From assembly GCA_002402465.1 (NCBI GenBank), contig DHFW01000040.1, forward strand, positions 1 to 64,000: a stretch of 64,000 bases of DNA. The letters are read 5' to 3'. This stretch comes from Bacteroidales bacterium UBA4814 (GTDB taxonomy: Bacteria; Bacteroidota; Bacteroidia; Bacteroidales; UBA7960). Below the pieces are notes generated by a model that saw only the letters and a list, made by a program, of their open reading frames with translations, was not told where the DNA came from and made no database searches. The translations under genes and the position numbers were made by a program. This document shows positions 16,653 through 24,255 of this stretch, one piece after another. Position 1 is the first letter of the stretch, and every line of letters starts with the position of its first letter.

Positions 16653-16990
16653 ATGAAATATAGAAAGGCGACATTGTAATTATCGGTTTTCCATTTTCTG
16701 ATTTAACCGGGATAAAGAAAAGACCCGCGCTTATTATTTCCAACGATATAGTAAACAAAACCGGTGATTACCTGATGGTCCAGGTAACTTCCAAAATACA
16801 TATTGACAGGCTTTCGCTACCGGTAAAAAAAGTTGATTTCGTTGATGGTAAAGAACTTCCCTTGAAAAGCTTTATCAGGTTGCACAAAATATTCTTACTA
16901 AGCGAAAACCTTATTATTTATAAAAACACCGCTTTAAAACCCAGCGCCCAAAATTTGATCATTGAAAAGATTACGAGTTTGATAAAATAG
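16653..16990 (+). pseudogene. Frameshifted MazF/PemK-type toxin
   Basis: From the ATG at 16653, MKYRK is followed by a shift. One additional G near 16667 would give KGDIVIIGFPFSDLTGIKKR, the classic MazF/PemK N-terminus, and PALIISND. The frame then runs to the stop at 16990 (VQVTSKIHIDRLSLPV, the RLHKIFLLSENLI stretch, and a C-terminal helix). Members of this family are mRNA-cleaving endoribonucleases. As written the toxin cannot be made at full length; an internal ATG at 16775 lacks the RNA-binding loop. Both genes of the pair are off by one G in a G run. Confidence 0.75.
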
Positions 16991-17040
16991 CGGCACGACA
17001 AAAGGTAATAAGGTTTAGAGCTTGGATGGTAATGCTTTGG

Positions 17041-17098
17041 TTACTAAGGTGATAAGGTAAGGAAATATTGCTGCAAGGTTAAAACCTTACCTTAGTAA
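17041..17098. repeat. Inverted repeat with competing pairings
   Basis: TTACTAAGGT (17041-17050) pairs with ACCTTAGTAA (17089-17098). AAGGTAAGG (17054-17062) could instead pair with CCTTACCTT (17085-17093). A smaller AAGGTT/AACCTT hairpin (17075-17088) overlaps both. No gene is seen in 16991-17590. Confidence 0.45.
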
Positions 17099-17217
17099 AT
17101 TAACCAGCCTGCGAAACTCTGAAAACCTTGTTAGCTTATTTGCCTTCAAAGGTCGAAAAATTACTAGTAGGGGTGCAACTAACGGGGGTGCGACTCCAGG
17201 TCGCGCCCCGACTAAAC

Positions 17218-17306
17218 GGGCATTTAGCGGCAGCGCCGGGAAATATTGGTAGCTTTTGAGTGTGTGGGTTTTCCCATTAGGTGCAGCGCACCGAGATATT
17301 AAATTT
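17218..17306. repeat. Dispersed repeat, copy 2
   Basis: Same orientation and sequence style as 16304-16388, with about 80% identity by eye, sharing ATTGGTAGCTTTTGAGTGTG. It is directly preceded by a GC-rich hairpin near 17184-17208 (GCGAC with GTCGC), as copy 1 is preceded by hairpins. Confidence 0.65.
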
Positions 17307-17373
17307 CGCGGTGCGCTGCACCTTGATGTTTCATAGATTTGCCAATTGCTACCAATGCAATGGTGCGCTGCAC
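17244..17373. repeat. Fold-back element with GGTGCGCTGCACC palindromes
   Basis: GGTGCAGCGCACCG (17280-17293) and CGGTGCGCTGCACC (17309-17322) form a perfect 14-bp stem. A third GGTGCGCTGCACC follows near 17361. Outer arms ATTGGTAGC (near 17244) and GCTACCAAT (near 17349) are also inverted, giving a nested fold-back of about 110-130 bp. No coding content is evident; the open frame across it is caused by the repeats. Confidence 0.55.
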
Positions 17374-17590
17374 CAAAAAAGAAAAGAAAGCATTGATCCC
17401 CCTCTCGACTCCGTTCCCACTTTCAGCGGCACCTCCGCTCGAGGACCGTGGATTAGGCATTTAATGAAGAACCCGATTGGTGTCTTTTAAATCGCCAATG
17501 GGGTCATTCTCCTAACGGAAGTTACCGGTCCCCGAGCGAAGCGCAGCGAAGTCGAGGGCAATTGTTTGTCCTTTTGTGTGCCACAAAACA

Positions 17591-17623
17591 AAAAAGCCCT
17601 TCACAAAAACACTGTAAAGGGCT
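17591..17623 (-). terminator. Terminator of the tRNA-Arg transcript
   Basis: On the minus strand AGCCCTT pairs with AAGGGCT (arms 17617-17623 and 17595-17601) and is followed by TTTTT. It lies 11 nt past the tRNA 3' end. Confidence 0.75.
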
Positions 17624-17633
17624 GATTATTAAG

Positions 17634-17707
17634 TGACTCCGTCAGGATTCAAACCTGAAACCTTCTGATCCGTAGTCAGATGCTCTATTCAATTGAGCTA
17701 CGGAGCC
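17634..17707 (-). tRNA. tRNA-Arg (anticodon ACG)
   Basis: 74 nt that fold into a complete cloverleaf: acceptor stem GGCTCCG with CGGAGTC, D arm starting TAGCTCAATTGA, anticodon stem TCTGA/TCAGA with loop CTACGGA (anticodon ACG, reading CGN codons after deamination to inosine), and T arm with GGTTTGAATCC. The discriminator is A. The CCA end is not encoded, as usual in Bacteroidota. Confidence 0.95.
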
Positions 17708-17771
17708 ATTTGAGGTTGCAAAGATAATACAATTTAGTTTTTTGAAAAGGCTTTTTGGAAATTTTTGAAGC

Positions 17772-19130
17772 CTATTTTTTCAGTGACTGACTGTCAGTAT
17801 ATTTCACCACTACCTTTGATCGCCATTTGCCTGTTTTATAATAGATGTAAGAGAAAAGCCAGCCAAAAAACCAGGCAATGGGAATACCCCACCATATGCC
17901 GTTGGTGCCTATCTCTAGGGATAAAAACCAGGAAGCGGGTATCCGGAATAACCAGAGCGAGAGCAGGCTGATAAACATGGGTATGAGGGTGTCGCCGGCG
18001 CCGCGCATCACGCCGTTGATGGTAAACATGCCCGAAAACAAGACGTAAAATGAGCTGACTATAACCAGGTATTCGTATCCGATCTCGATCACTTCGGGAT
18101 CGGGGGTAAACAGCCGCATCATATCGCGTCCGAAGAGCCATGCCGCAAGGGTTCCCGCCAGCGATATAATGGTGGTCATGCCCATGGTCTTTCTGAGGCT
18201 CTCACGCACCCGCTCCGGCTTGTTGGCACCCAGGTTTTGTCCCACGAAAGTGGACAAAGCCATACTAAAGTTCATGGCCGGCATGGCCGCAAAGGAGTCG
18301 ATGCGCCCGGCAATGGTATAGGCGGCAATGGTGTTGGTACCAAAGCGGTTTACAATACTAAGCAAGGTCATCATACCCAAAGAGACAAAAGTATGCTGAA
18401 GGCCATTGGGTATGCCAATGCGCAGGCTCTTGCGGAAAATGTCGCGGTCGAATACCAGCCCTGTGTAAGACACCCTTATGAGCTGGTGGTAACGATTTAA
18501 ATAAAGAACACTCAATCCAAAGGATATGCCCTGGGCCACCACTGTAGCTATGGCCACACCGGCAATGCCCCATTTAAACACCAGCACAAACAGCAGGTCG
18601 AGAAAAATATTGAGAATAGTGGAAATGATCAGAAAGTAAAGCGGGGTTTTGGAGTCGCCCAGGCCTCGCAGCACAGCACTTACCCCGTTGTAGCCTAACA
18701 TCAGCACCAGTCCCATGGCAAAAATGTTGAAATACATTGTGGCATCGGCCAACAGGTGCTCAGGAAGGGTCAGCAGCTTCCAAACGGGACCAATGAGCAC
18801 CAGACCAAGAACAGTAAGGATGAGGGAACCAAAAAACAAAATGATAAAAGCGGTATCGATGGCCCGTTTCACCTTTTCGTAATCCTTGGCCCCGTAATAC
18901 TGCGAAATGATGATGGTAATGCCGGTAGTAATGCCCACCACCAGGCTTATGAGCATAAAAATGACCGGGAAGGAAGCACCTGCCGCAGCCAGGGCATTGG
19001 TGCCAATGTAACGGCCAATGATAATGGTATCAACAACGTTATACAATTGCTGAAACACATTACCCAGCAGCATGGGCAGGGCAAAGACAAAAATCTGTTT
19101 TCCGGGGGCTCCCTGGGTCAGGTCGCGCAT
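17772..19130 (-). CDS. MATE family efflux transporter
   Basis: A 452-residue inner-membrane protein with about twelve transmembrane helices in two related halves. Family features include the N-terminal FALPMLLGNVFQQLYNVVDTIIIG, the FPVIFMLISLVVGITTG segment, QYYGAKDYEK in the first half and QNLGANKPERV in the second. MATE proteins export cationic drugs or metabolites in exchange for Na+ or H+. The substrate is not predictable. It is monocistronic and divergent from the glycosyltransferase operon. Length is normal, and no defect is seen. Confidence 0.94.
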   Translation of the reverse strand: MRDLTQGAPGKQIFVFALPMLLGNVFQQLYNVVDTIIIGRYIGTNALAAAGASFPVIFMLISLVVGITTGITIIISQYYGAKDYEKVKRAIDTAFIILFFGSLILTVLGLVLIGPVWKLLTLPEHLLADATMYFNIFAMGLVLMLGYNGVSAVLRGLGDSKTPLYFLIISTILNIFLDLLFVLVFKWGIAGVAIATVVAQGISFGLSVLYLNRYHQLIRVSYTGLVFDRDIFRKSLRIGIPNGLQHTFVSLGMMTLLSIVNRFGTNTIAAYTIAGRIDSFAAMPAMNFSMALSTFVGQNLGANKPERVRESLRKTMGMTTIISLAGTLAAWLFGRDMMRLFTPDPEVIEIGYEYLVIVSSFYVLFSGMFTINGVMRGAGDTLIPMFISLLSLWLFRIPASWFLSLEIGTNGIWWGIPIAWFFGWLFSYIYYKTGKWRSKVVVKYTDSQSLKK

Positions 19131-19213
19131 TCTGAAATGTAATTAATTAGGCAAGATAAACAAATGCGCAAAGGTATGGTTTTTAGGGCCTGCTTATTTG
19201 GTAAAAAAAAACG

Positions 19214-19221
19214 TAAATTTG
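19214..19221 (+). promoter_or_regulatory. Candidate -7 promoter element of the glycan operon
   Basis: TAAATTTG fits TAnnTTTG exactly and lies 40 bp upstream of the first glycosyltransferase gene, in the divergent gap with the MATE gene. A TTTG at 19197-19200 is too close to be an ideal -33 box. Confidence 0.4.
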
Positions 19222-19261
19222 CCGCTAATGCGGGATGTTTTGCTAATCAAATCGCGGCCTT

Positions 19262-20215
19262 ATGGATATTTCAGTGGTAATACCTTTATTAAACGAAGAA
19301 GAGTCCCTTCCTGAACTTACCGCTTGGATTGACAGGGTAATGAAGGCCAGTAGTTTCAGCTACGAGGCGCTGCTGATTGACGATGGCAGTCGCGATGGCT
19401 CCTGGAAGGTCATAGAAGCCCTTGCAGCCACGAACCCTGCCATAAAGGGCATTAGATTCAGGCGCAACTATGGCAAGTCAGCAGCCCTTAACGTGGGCTT
19501 TCAGCACGTTTCGGGAAATGTGGTCGTTACCATGGACGCCGACCTGCAAGACAGCCCCGAAGAGATTCCTGAGCTTTACCAAATGATTACTGAACAGGGC
19601 TACGACCTGGTGAGCGGCTGGAAAAAGAAACGCTTCGACCCGGTTTCCAAAACCATTCCCACCAAACTATACAACTGGGCCACCCGCTGCGCCACTGGCA
19701 TAAAACTGCACGACTTTAACTGCGGGCTCAAGGCCTACCGGCACGAAGTAGTAAAAAGCATCGAGGTGTATGGCGAGATGCACCGTTACATTCCGGTCAT
19801 TGCCAACTGGGCCGGGTTTACGAATATAGGCGAAAAAGTGGTGCAGCACCAGAAGCGCAAATACGGCAAGACTAAGTTTGGCCTGGAGCGCTTCGTCAAC
19901 GGCTTCCTCGACCTGATGAGCATTACCTTCGTAACGCGCTTTGGCCGCAAACCCATGCACCTGTTCGGGCTGCTGGGCACCCTGCTGTTTCTGGCCGGTT
20001 TTGTCATTGCACTATACCTGGCCTATGGCAAATTTTTCCATGAAGCATACCGCATGACCGACCGCCCCTTGTTTTATTTTGGCCTGCTGGCCATGGTGCT
20101 GGGCACCCAGCTGTTCCTGGCCGGCTTTTTGGGCGAGCTGGTTTCGCGCAGCGCCGCCGACCGCAACCATTACCTCATCGAAAAAACCACCGTAGCCCAG
20201 TGGCAAAAGTCGTAA
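19262..20215 (+). CDS. Glycosyltransferase family 2, DPM1/GtrB-like
   Basis: A 317-residue membrane-attached GT2 enzyme. The N-terminal GT-A domain has VVIPLLNEEESLPEL, the IDDGSRDGS nucleotide-binding loop, the metal-binding DADLQDSPEEIP and FNCGLKAYRHEV. Two C-terminal transmembrane helices (LFGLLGTLLFLAGFVIALYL, and YFGLLAMVLGTQLFLAGFL) are as in dolichyl/undecaprenyl-phosphate sugar synthases. It probably transfers a sugar from a nucleotide donor to undecaprenyl phosphate. It overlaps the next glycosyltransferase gene by 16 bp, and heptose genes follow, so the operon serves surface glycan or lipopolysaccharide synthesis. Confidence 0.92.
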   Translation: MDISVVIPLLNEEESLPELTAWIDRVMKASSFSYEALLIDDGSRDGSWKVIEALAATNPAIKGIRFRRNYGKSAALNVGFQHVSGNVVVTMDADLQDSPEEIPELYQMITEQGYDLVSGWKKKRFDPVSKTIPTKLYNWATRCATGIKLHDFNCGLKAYRHEVVKSIEVYGEMHRYIPVIANWAGFTNIGEKVVQHQKRKYGKTKFGLERFVNGFLDLMSITFVTRFGRKPMHLFGLLGTLLFLAGFVIALYLAYGKFFHEAYRMTDRPLFYFGLLAMVLGTQLFLAGFLGELVSRSAADRNHYLIEKTTVAQWQKS

Positions 20216-21336
20216 TACTCGGATCGGCACACCCCTTGCGGGGAGGCGGACTGGCCACCTTCAACGAACGCCTGGCCAGGGCTTTCGCCGAAGAGGGGCA
20301 CGAGGTGGTAATATATACCTTTTCGCTGCAATACCCCGGATTCCTGTTTCCGGGCAAAACCCAGTATTCTGATGAACTGCCACCAGGCGACCTTAATATT
20401 AAAGTAAAGGTTAATAGTATTAATCCATTTAATTGGTTTCGTGTAGGATACGAGTTAAAAAAACAGAAGCCCGACCTGCTGGTGATTCGCTACTGGATCC
20501 CCTTTATGGCACCAAGCCTGGGCACCATCGCCTCTCTGGTAAAAAAGAACCGGCACACCCGGGTGGTGGCCATTGCCGACAATATTATACCCCACGAAAA
20601 ACGCCCTGGCGACAAATTGCTGACCAGGTATTTCGTAAAACGAGTGCATGGCTTCATCACCATGTCGGAGGCGGTCAGAAACGACCTGCAGAAATTCGAT
20701 ATCGCAAAGGAGAAAAGCGCATTTTGCCCGCACCCCTTGTACGATAATTTTGGTGAACCGCTTTCGCGGGAAAAAGCCCGTGAATTGCTTGGGCTGAACC
20801 CTGAGGACAACCTGGTGTTGTTTTTCGGTTTCATACGCGATTACAAAGGACTCGATCTGCTGATCAGGGCTTTTGCTGAACCAGTGCTCAAAAACCTTCC
20901 AGTAAAGTTGGTCGTGGCAGGCGAATTTTATTCAAAACCTGAACCTTACTTTCAGCTCGAACAGGAACTTGGCCTGGAAGGCAGGATTGTCTGGCATACC
21001 GACTTTATTCCCAACGAAAAGGTGAGGGAATATTTCTGTGCAGCCGATTTGGTGGCCCAAACTTACAAAAGTGCCACACAGAGCGGTGTTACGCAGGTGG
21101 CCTATCATTTTGAAGTGCCCATGTTGGTAACCAGGGTGGGTGGCCTGCCCGAAATGGTGCCCCACCTGAAGGCCGGATATGTAATGGATGTGGAACCGGC
21201 TGCCATTGCCGAAGCCATAGCCGATTATTTCGGCAGCAACAGGCAGGAGGCCTTTAGCATCTTTATAAAAGAAGAAAAAAAACGTTTTTCCTGGAAAAAC
21301 CTGGTAAATGCCATTATAGAACAAGCCAGCCGATAA
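20200..21336 (+). CDS. Glycosyltransferase family 4
   Basis: A 378-residue GT-B enzyme. The N-terminal acceptor domain begins VVILGSAHPLRGGGLATFNE (glycine-rich loop). The C-terminal half carries the nucleotide-sugar site: LVLFFGFIRDYKGLDLLIRA, then a late FEVPMLVTRVGGLPEMV, which has the EPMG-like EX7E region replaced by softer residues. No signal or transmembrane segment is present, so it acts at the cytoplasmic face. The start ATG lies inside the upstream gene, and coupling is likely. Donor and acceptor sugars are unknown. Confidence 0.9.
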   Translation: MAKVVILGSAHPLRGGGLATFNERLARAFAEEGHEVVIYTFSLQYPGFLFPGKTQYSDELPPGDLNIKVKVNSINPFNWFRVGYELKKQKPDLLVIRYWIPFMAPSLGTIASLVKKNRHTRVVAIADNIIPHEKRPGDKLLTRYFVKRVHGFITMSEAVRNDLQKFDIAKEKSAFCPHPLYDNFGEPLSREKARELLGLNPEDNLVLFFGFIRDYKGLDLLIRAFAEPVLKNLPVKLVVAGEFYSKPEPYFQLEQELGLEGRIVWHTDFIPNEKVREYFCAADLVAQTYKSATQSGVTQVAYHFEVPMLVTRVGGLPEMVPHLKAGYVMDVEPAAIAEAIADYFGSNRQEAFSIFIKEEKKRFSWKNLVNAIIEQASR

Positions 21337-21346
21337 AGGATCGCAA

Positions 21347-21919
21347 ATGGAAATAAGAAATCAGTTTGAAGAGGCCATCTTAATAAAGCAGCAAGTGCTT
21401 TCTGATCATGGTATCATGGAAGATCTCGAGCGCTGCATTGGCGAAATGGTACATGCATACGATACAGGGCACAAGGTGTTGTTTTGCGGCAACGGGGGCA
21501 GCGCCGCCGACGCCCAGCACCTGGCCGCCGAACTTTCGGGCAGGTTTTATTTCGACCGTCCGCCCCTGAATGCAGAAGCCCTGCACGTAAATACCTCCTT
21601 CCTGACAGCCGTGGGAAACGATTATTCCTTCGAGCATGTGTACGAACGCATGATAATGGCCGTTGGAAAAGATGGCGATATGCTGCTGGCATTCAGCACT
21701 TCGGGCAACTCTCCCAACATTTTGAAAGCACTGGTGTCCGCCAAAAAACTGGGAATGACTACCGTGGGCTTTACGGGGAAGGCAGGCGGCAAAATGAACC
21801 AGCACTGTGATATCCTTTTTAAGGTGCCTTCAATCGACACCCCCCGTATACAGGAAATACACATTTTGCTGGGACATATCATTTGTGAAAACGTGGAGTC
21901 CATTCTTTTTAAAAAATAA
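21347..21919 (+). CDS. gmhA: Phosphoheptose isomerase-like SIS protein
   Basis: A 190-residue single SIS-domain protein of normal GmhA length. Diagnostic stretches are VLFCGNGGSAADAQHLAAEL, LNTSFLTAVGNDYSFEHVY (here HVNTSF), the substrate loop LLAFSTSGNSPNILKAL and the C-terminal IQEIHILLGHIICE with catalytic His. GmhA converts sedoheptulose 7-phosphate to D-glycero-D-manno-heptose 7-phosphate, the first step to ADP-heptose for lipopolysaccharide or S-layer glycans. It follows the GT4 gene by 10 bp and precedes a GmhB-like phosphatase, which fits the pathway. Confidence 0.9.
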   Translation: MEIRNQFEEAILIKQQVLSDHGIMEDLERCIGEMVHAYDTGHKVLFCGNGGSAADAQHLAAELSGRFYFDRPPLNAEALHVNTSFLTAVGNDYSFEHVYERMIMAVGKDGDMLLAFSTSGNSPNILKALVSAKKLGMTTVGFTGKAGGKMNQHCDILFKVPSIDTPRIQEIHILLGHIICENVESILFKK

Positions 21920-21929
21920 AAAAATGTTC

Positions 21930-22015
21930 ATGGCACACGGATGACGCCAATGGGGCGAATGATCGCGAATTTTTTTCGTGAAAATCCGATTGATCCGTGT
22001 TATCGGCGCTCGAAA
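21930..22015. repeat. Intergenic ACACGGAT inverted repeat
   Basis: ACACGGAT (near 21936) and ATCCGTGT (near 21993) are inverted at the edges of the gmhA-gmhB gap, with a GCGAATTTTTTTCG palindrome inside. The wording resembles widespread intergenic repeats in this phylum; no gene is seen. Confidence 0.4.
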
Positions 22016-22025
22016 AGGTTTTTAA

Positions 22026-22604
22026 ATGATTAAATCAAAAATATGCGTCAAATACGATAAGACCTGGACCCTTTTTCTGGATCGCGACGGGGTGCTGAAC
22101 CGGCGCCTTGTGGGCGATTATGTAAAGGAGCCCGGGCAGTTTGCCTGGATAGATGGGGTGTTGGAAAGCCTGGCGTATTTTTCGGGTGTTTTTGGACGTA
22201 TCGTAGTGGTAACCAATCAGCAGGGCATTGGAAAAGGTCTGATGAAGCTGGAAACCCTTGAGCAGATCCACTCGAAAATGCTCATGGAGGCAAATCAGGC
22301 TGGCGGAAAAATTGACAAGGTGTACTTCTGTCCTGACCTGGAAAACAGCTGTAGCTTTAACCGCAAGCCCATGCCTGGCATGGGGCTGCAGGCCAAACGC
22401 GACCATCCGGAGATCGATTTCAGAAAATCCATAATGGTGGGCGATACCCTGAGCGATATGCGCTTTGGCCGGCGCCTGAAAATGGTTACGGTTCTCATTT
22501 CGTCCGATCCAATGCCCGCCCGCCGGTTCCCCGCCCTGATGGATATGCGCTTCAACAGCCTTGCATCCTTTGCTCAATATTTGAAAAGCCGGCAACCAGG
22601 GTAA
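22026..22604 (+). CDS. HAD-family heptose bisphosphate phosphatase-like protein
   Basis: A 192-residue HAD phosphatase resembling GmhB, which removes the C7 phosphate from heptose 1,7-bisphosphate. Motif I is LFLDRDGVLNRR, motif II VVTNQQGIGKG, and the motif III/IV region reads KPMPGMGL and SIMVGDTLSDMRFG. In GmhB a loop with one His and three Cys binds zinc. Here the loop reads CPDLENSCSF before NRKPMPG: two cysteines remain, while the His after the first Cys and the Cys before RKP are missing. The protein may have relaxed specificity or lack zinc. Position after gmhA still favours a heptose role. Confidence 0.82.
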   Translation: MIKSKICVKYDKTWTLFLDRDGVLNRRLVGDYVKEPGQFAWIDGVLESLAYFSGVFGRIVVVTNQQGIGKGLMKLETLEQIHSKMLMEANQAGGKIDKVYFCPDLENSCSFNRKPMPGMGLQAKRDHPEIDFRKSIMVGDTLSDMRFGRRLKMVTVLISSDPMPARRFPALMDMRFNSLASFAQYLKSRQPG

Positions 22605-22695
22605 TATCTCGTCGATGTTACCGCAAAGCACGGAAAAATACACAATAAAAAAGGGATATTTTCGTAAATTCGTAACAATGTACCCCAGTTCTCCA

Positions 22696-23457
22696 ATGAA
22701 AAAAATACTGCTTCTTCTTATCCTTCTCTTTGTGGGTTTCGCTGTTAGTGGCCAAACCAATCAGCGTGACGAGCAAGGCAGGCGGCAAGGCCCATGGCAG
22801 GGTTTATACCCCAATGGGGTGATGCGTTACCAGGGCCAGTTTGTCGACGATATGCCCACCGGCACTTTTCGTTATTACTACACCGATGGCGCCCTTCGTG
22901 CCGAACTGCATCACCAGCCTGGCAAAGAAACCGTTGCGGCCATTTACTTTCACCGCAATCGTCAGCGAATGGCTGTCGGACAGTTCTCAAACAACCAGAG
23001 GGTAGGCCTTTGGCGTTTTTTTTCTGATATGGGCGTAAAACTGGCTGAAAATCATTATCAAAATGGACTTTTACAAGGCCAGGCCATTACCTTTTTCCCG
23101 CAAGGGACCATAGCTGAAACGGTAGAATACCGCTCAGGACAAAAACACGGTGACTGGGTCCAGTATTTCGAAGATGGCAGCAAACGGCTGATTGCTAGTT
23201 ACGAGAACGATCAGCTTTCAGGGCTATTTCAGTTGTTCTATGAAAACGGAAAACCATTGTTGCAGGCTTTTTACCTGGAAAACCTACCCCACGAAACCTG
23301 GAAGTTTTTTACCAACCAGGGAGAACTCGAAAAGGAAGTTACATATCAGCGAGGTGCATTGATAAATGAAATCATCTATATTGAAAGGGAAGAGGAGGTT
23401 ATCATTCCAATGCAACCCGTCGATCCCGCTGAAGATGTTTTCAGCTCGCCGTTTTAG
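22696..23457 (+). CDS. Secreted MORN-repeat protein (YwqK-like)
   Basis: A 253-residue exported protein: signal peptide MKKILLLLILLFVGFAVSGQ, then about eight repeats of the MORN_2 type, for example GPWQGLYPNGVMRYQGQF, then PTGTFRYYYTDGALRAEL, HGDWVQYFEDGSKRL and LSGLFQLFYENGKPL. The family is often named as YwqK antitoxin, but no toxin gene is near, and the signal peptide argues for an envelope location. I used the ATG at 22696 because it begins the signal sequence; longer starts at 22678 or 22615 add non-signal residues. Its role is unknown. Confidence 0.82.
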   Translation: MKKILLLLILLFVGFAVSGQTNQRDEQGRRQGPWQGLYPNGVMRYQGQFVDDMPTGTFRYYYTDGALRAELHHQPGKETVAAIYFHRNRQRMAVGQFSNNQRVGLWRFFSDMGVKLAENHYQNGLLQGQAITFFPQGTIAETVEYRSGQKHGDWVQYFEDGSKRLIASYENDQLSGLFQLFYENGKPLLQAFYLENLPHETWKFFTNQGELEKEVTYQRGALINEIIYIEREEEVIIPMQPVDPAEDVFSSPF

Positions 23458-23506
23458 GGAAGGAAAATGAGAGGTTGTGGGTGTAAGAAAATTTGATAAA
23501 TTGCAC

Positions 23507-24235
23507 ATGAAGATAAATAGTAATATAGGTGAATGTGTGGCAAATTTAAAACCGTCTGGCATTGCCATGTTTTTCCTTTTCCTGGGCAGCATGCTGTTTT
23601 TTATGGCGGCATGCAGCAACGAAGAGGCCACACCAGCCAATATGTATTACGAATACTTTCCTGATGTGCCGGGTCATTTTGTCATCTATGATGTGGATTC
23701 GGTGGTGTACGACGATTTTACCGGACAAACGCTTACTTATCAGTATCAGGTAAAGGAGTTGATTGAGAGCCGGTTTTTCGATGGAGAAGGGAAAGAAAGC
23801 CTTCGGCTGGAACGGTACATTCGTCAAAGCACGCAGGAGGCCTGGGAGATCAAGAACATTTGGCAGGCGAGGGTTTTACCCGCCAGGGCTGAAAAAACAG
23901 AAGAAAACCTGACTTACGTAAAACTGGTATTCCCTCCAAAACTTGGCCAAACCTGGAACGGCAACGCATATAACACTTTACCAGCGCAAAATTACCGCAT
24001 TACCGAAGCCCACAAACCTTACCTCATTAGCCCTGCGTTAACTTTCGATTCGACGGTTACCGTGTTGCAAAACGACTTTTTTACCCTGATCAGCGAAGAT
24101 TTGCAGGAAGAGAAATATTCAAAACACATTGGCCTGGTTTTCAAAAGATACCGAAGTGTGACCAAACAGCCTGACGGCAGCATTATTGGCGGGGTAGATT
24201 ATTCATACCGGATTTCCGAATTTGGCATGGAATAA
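23507..24235 (+). CDS. Lipoprotein of unknown function
   Basis: A 242-residue lipoprotein. A hydrophobic stretch ends in the lipobox MAAC, followed by SNEEATPAN. The mature part is beta-rich and starts with YYEYFPDVPGHFVIYDVDSV, a style shared by uncharacterised Bacteroidota lipoproteins; LVFPPKLGQTWNGNAYNTL and a SYRISEFGME end are other visible stretches. The start at 23507 gives an unusually long N-region; 23567 is an alternative. It lies 20 bp upstream of the subtilase gene and probably shares its transcript. I cannot name a function. Confidence 0.72.
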   Translation: MKINSNIGECVANLKPSGIAMFFLFLGSMLFFMAACSNEEATPANMYYEYFPDVPGHFVIYDVDSVVYDDFTGQTLTYQYQVKELIESRFFDGEGKESLRLERYIRQSTQEAWEIKNIWQARVLPARAEKTEENLTYVKLVFPPKLGQTWNGNAYNTLPAQNYRITEAHKPYLISPALTFDSTVTVLQNDFFTLISEDLQEEKYSKHIGLVFKRYRSVTKQPDGSIIGGVDYSYRISEFGME

Positions 24236-24255
24236 TTATCTTTAGCTGGTAAAAC

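Noticed and set aside
16775..16990. Independent 71-residue gene
   Set aside because: It is the C-terminal part of the frameshifted MazF-type toxin beginning at 16653.
17281..17490. 69-residue open frame
   Set aside because: It spans palindromic repeats, and its composition follows the repeat sequence; no start signal or family match.
22696..23457. Antitoxin of a toxin-antitoxin system
   Set aside because: The MORN-repeat family is often given that name, but this protein has a signal peptide and no toxin gene is adjacent.
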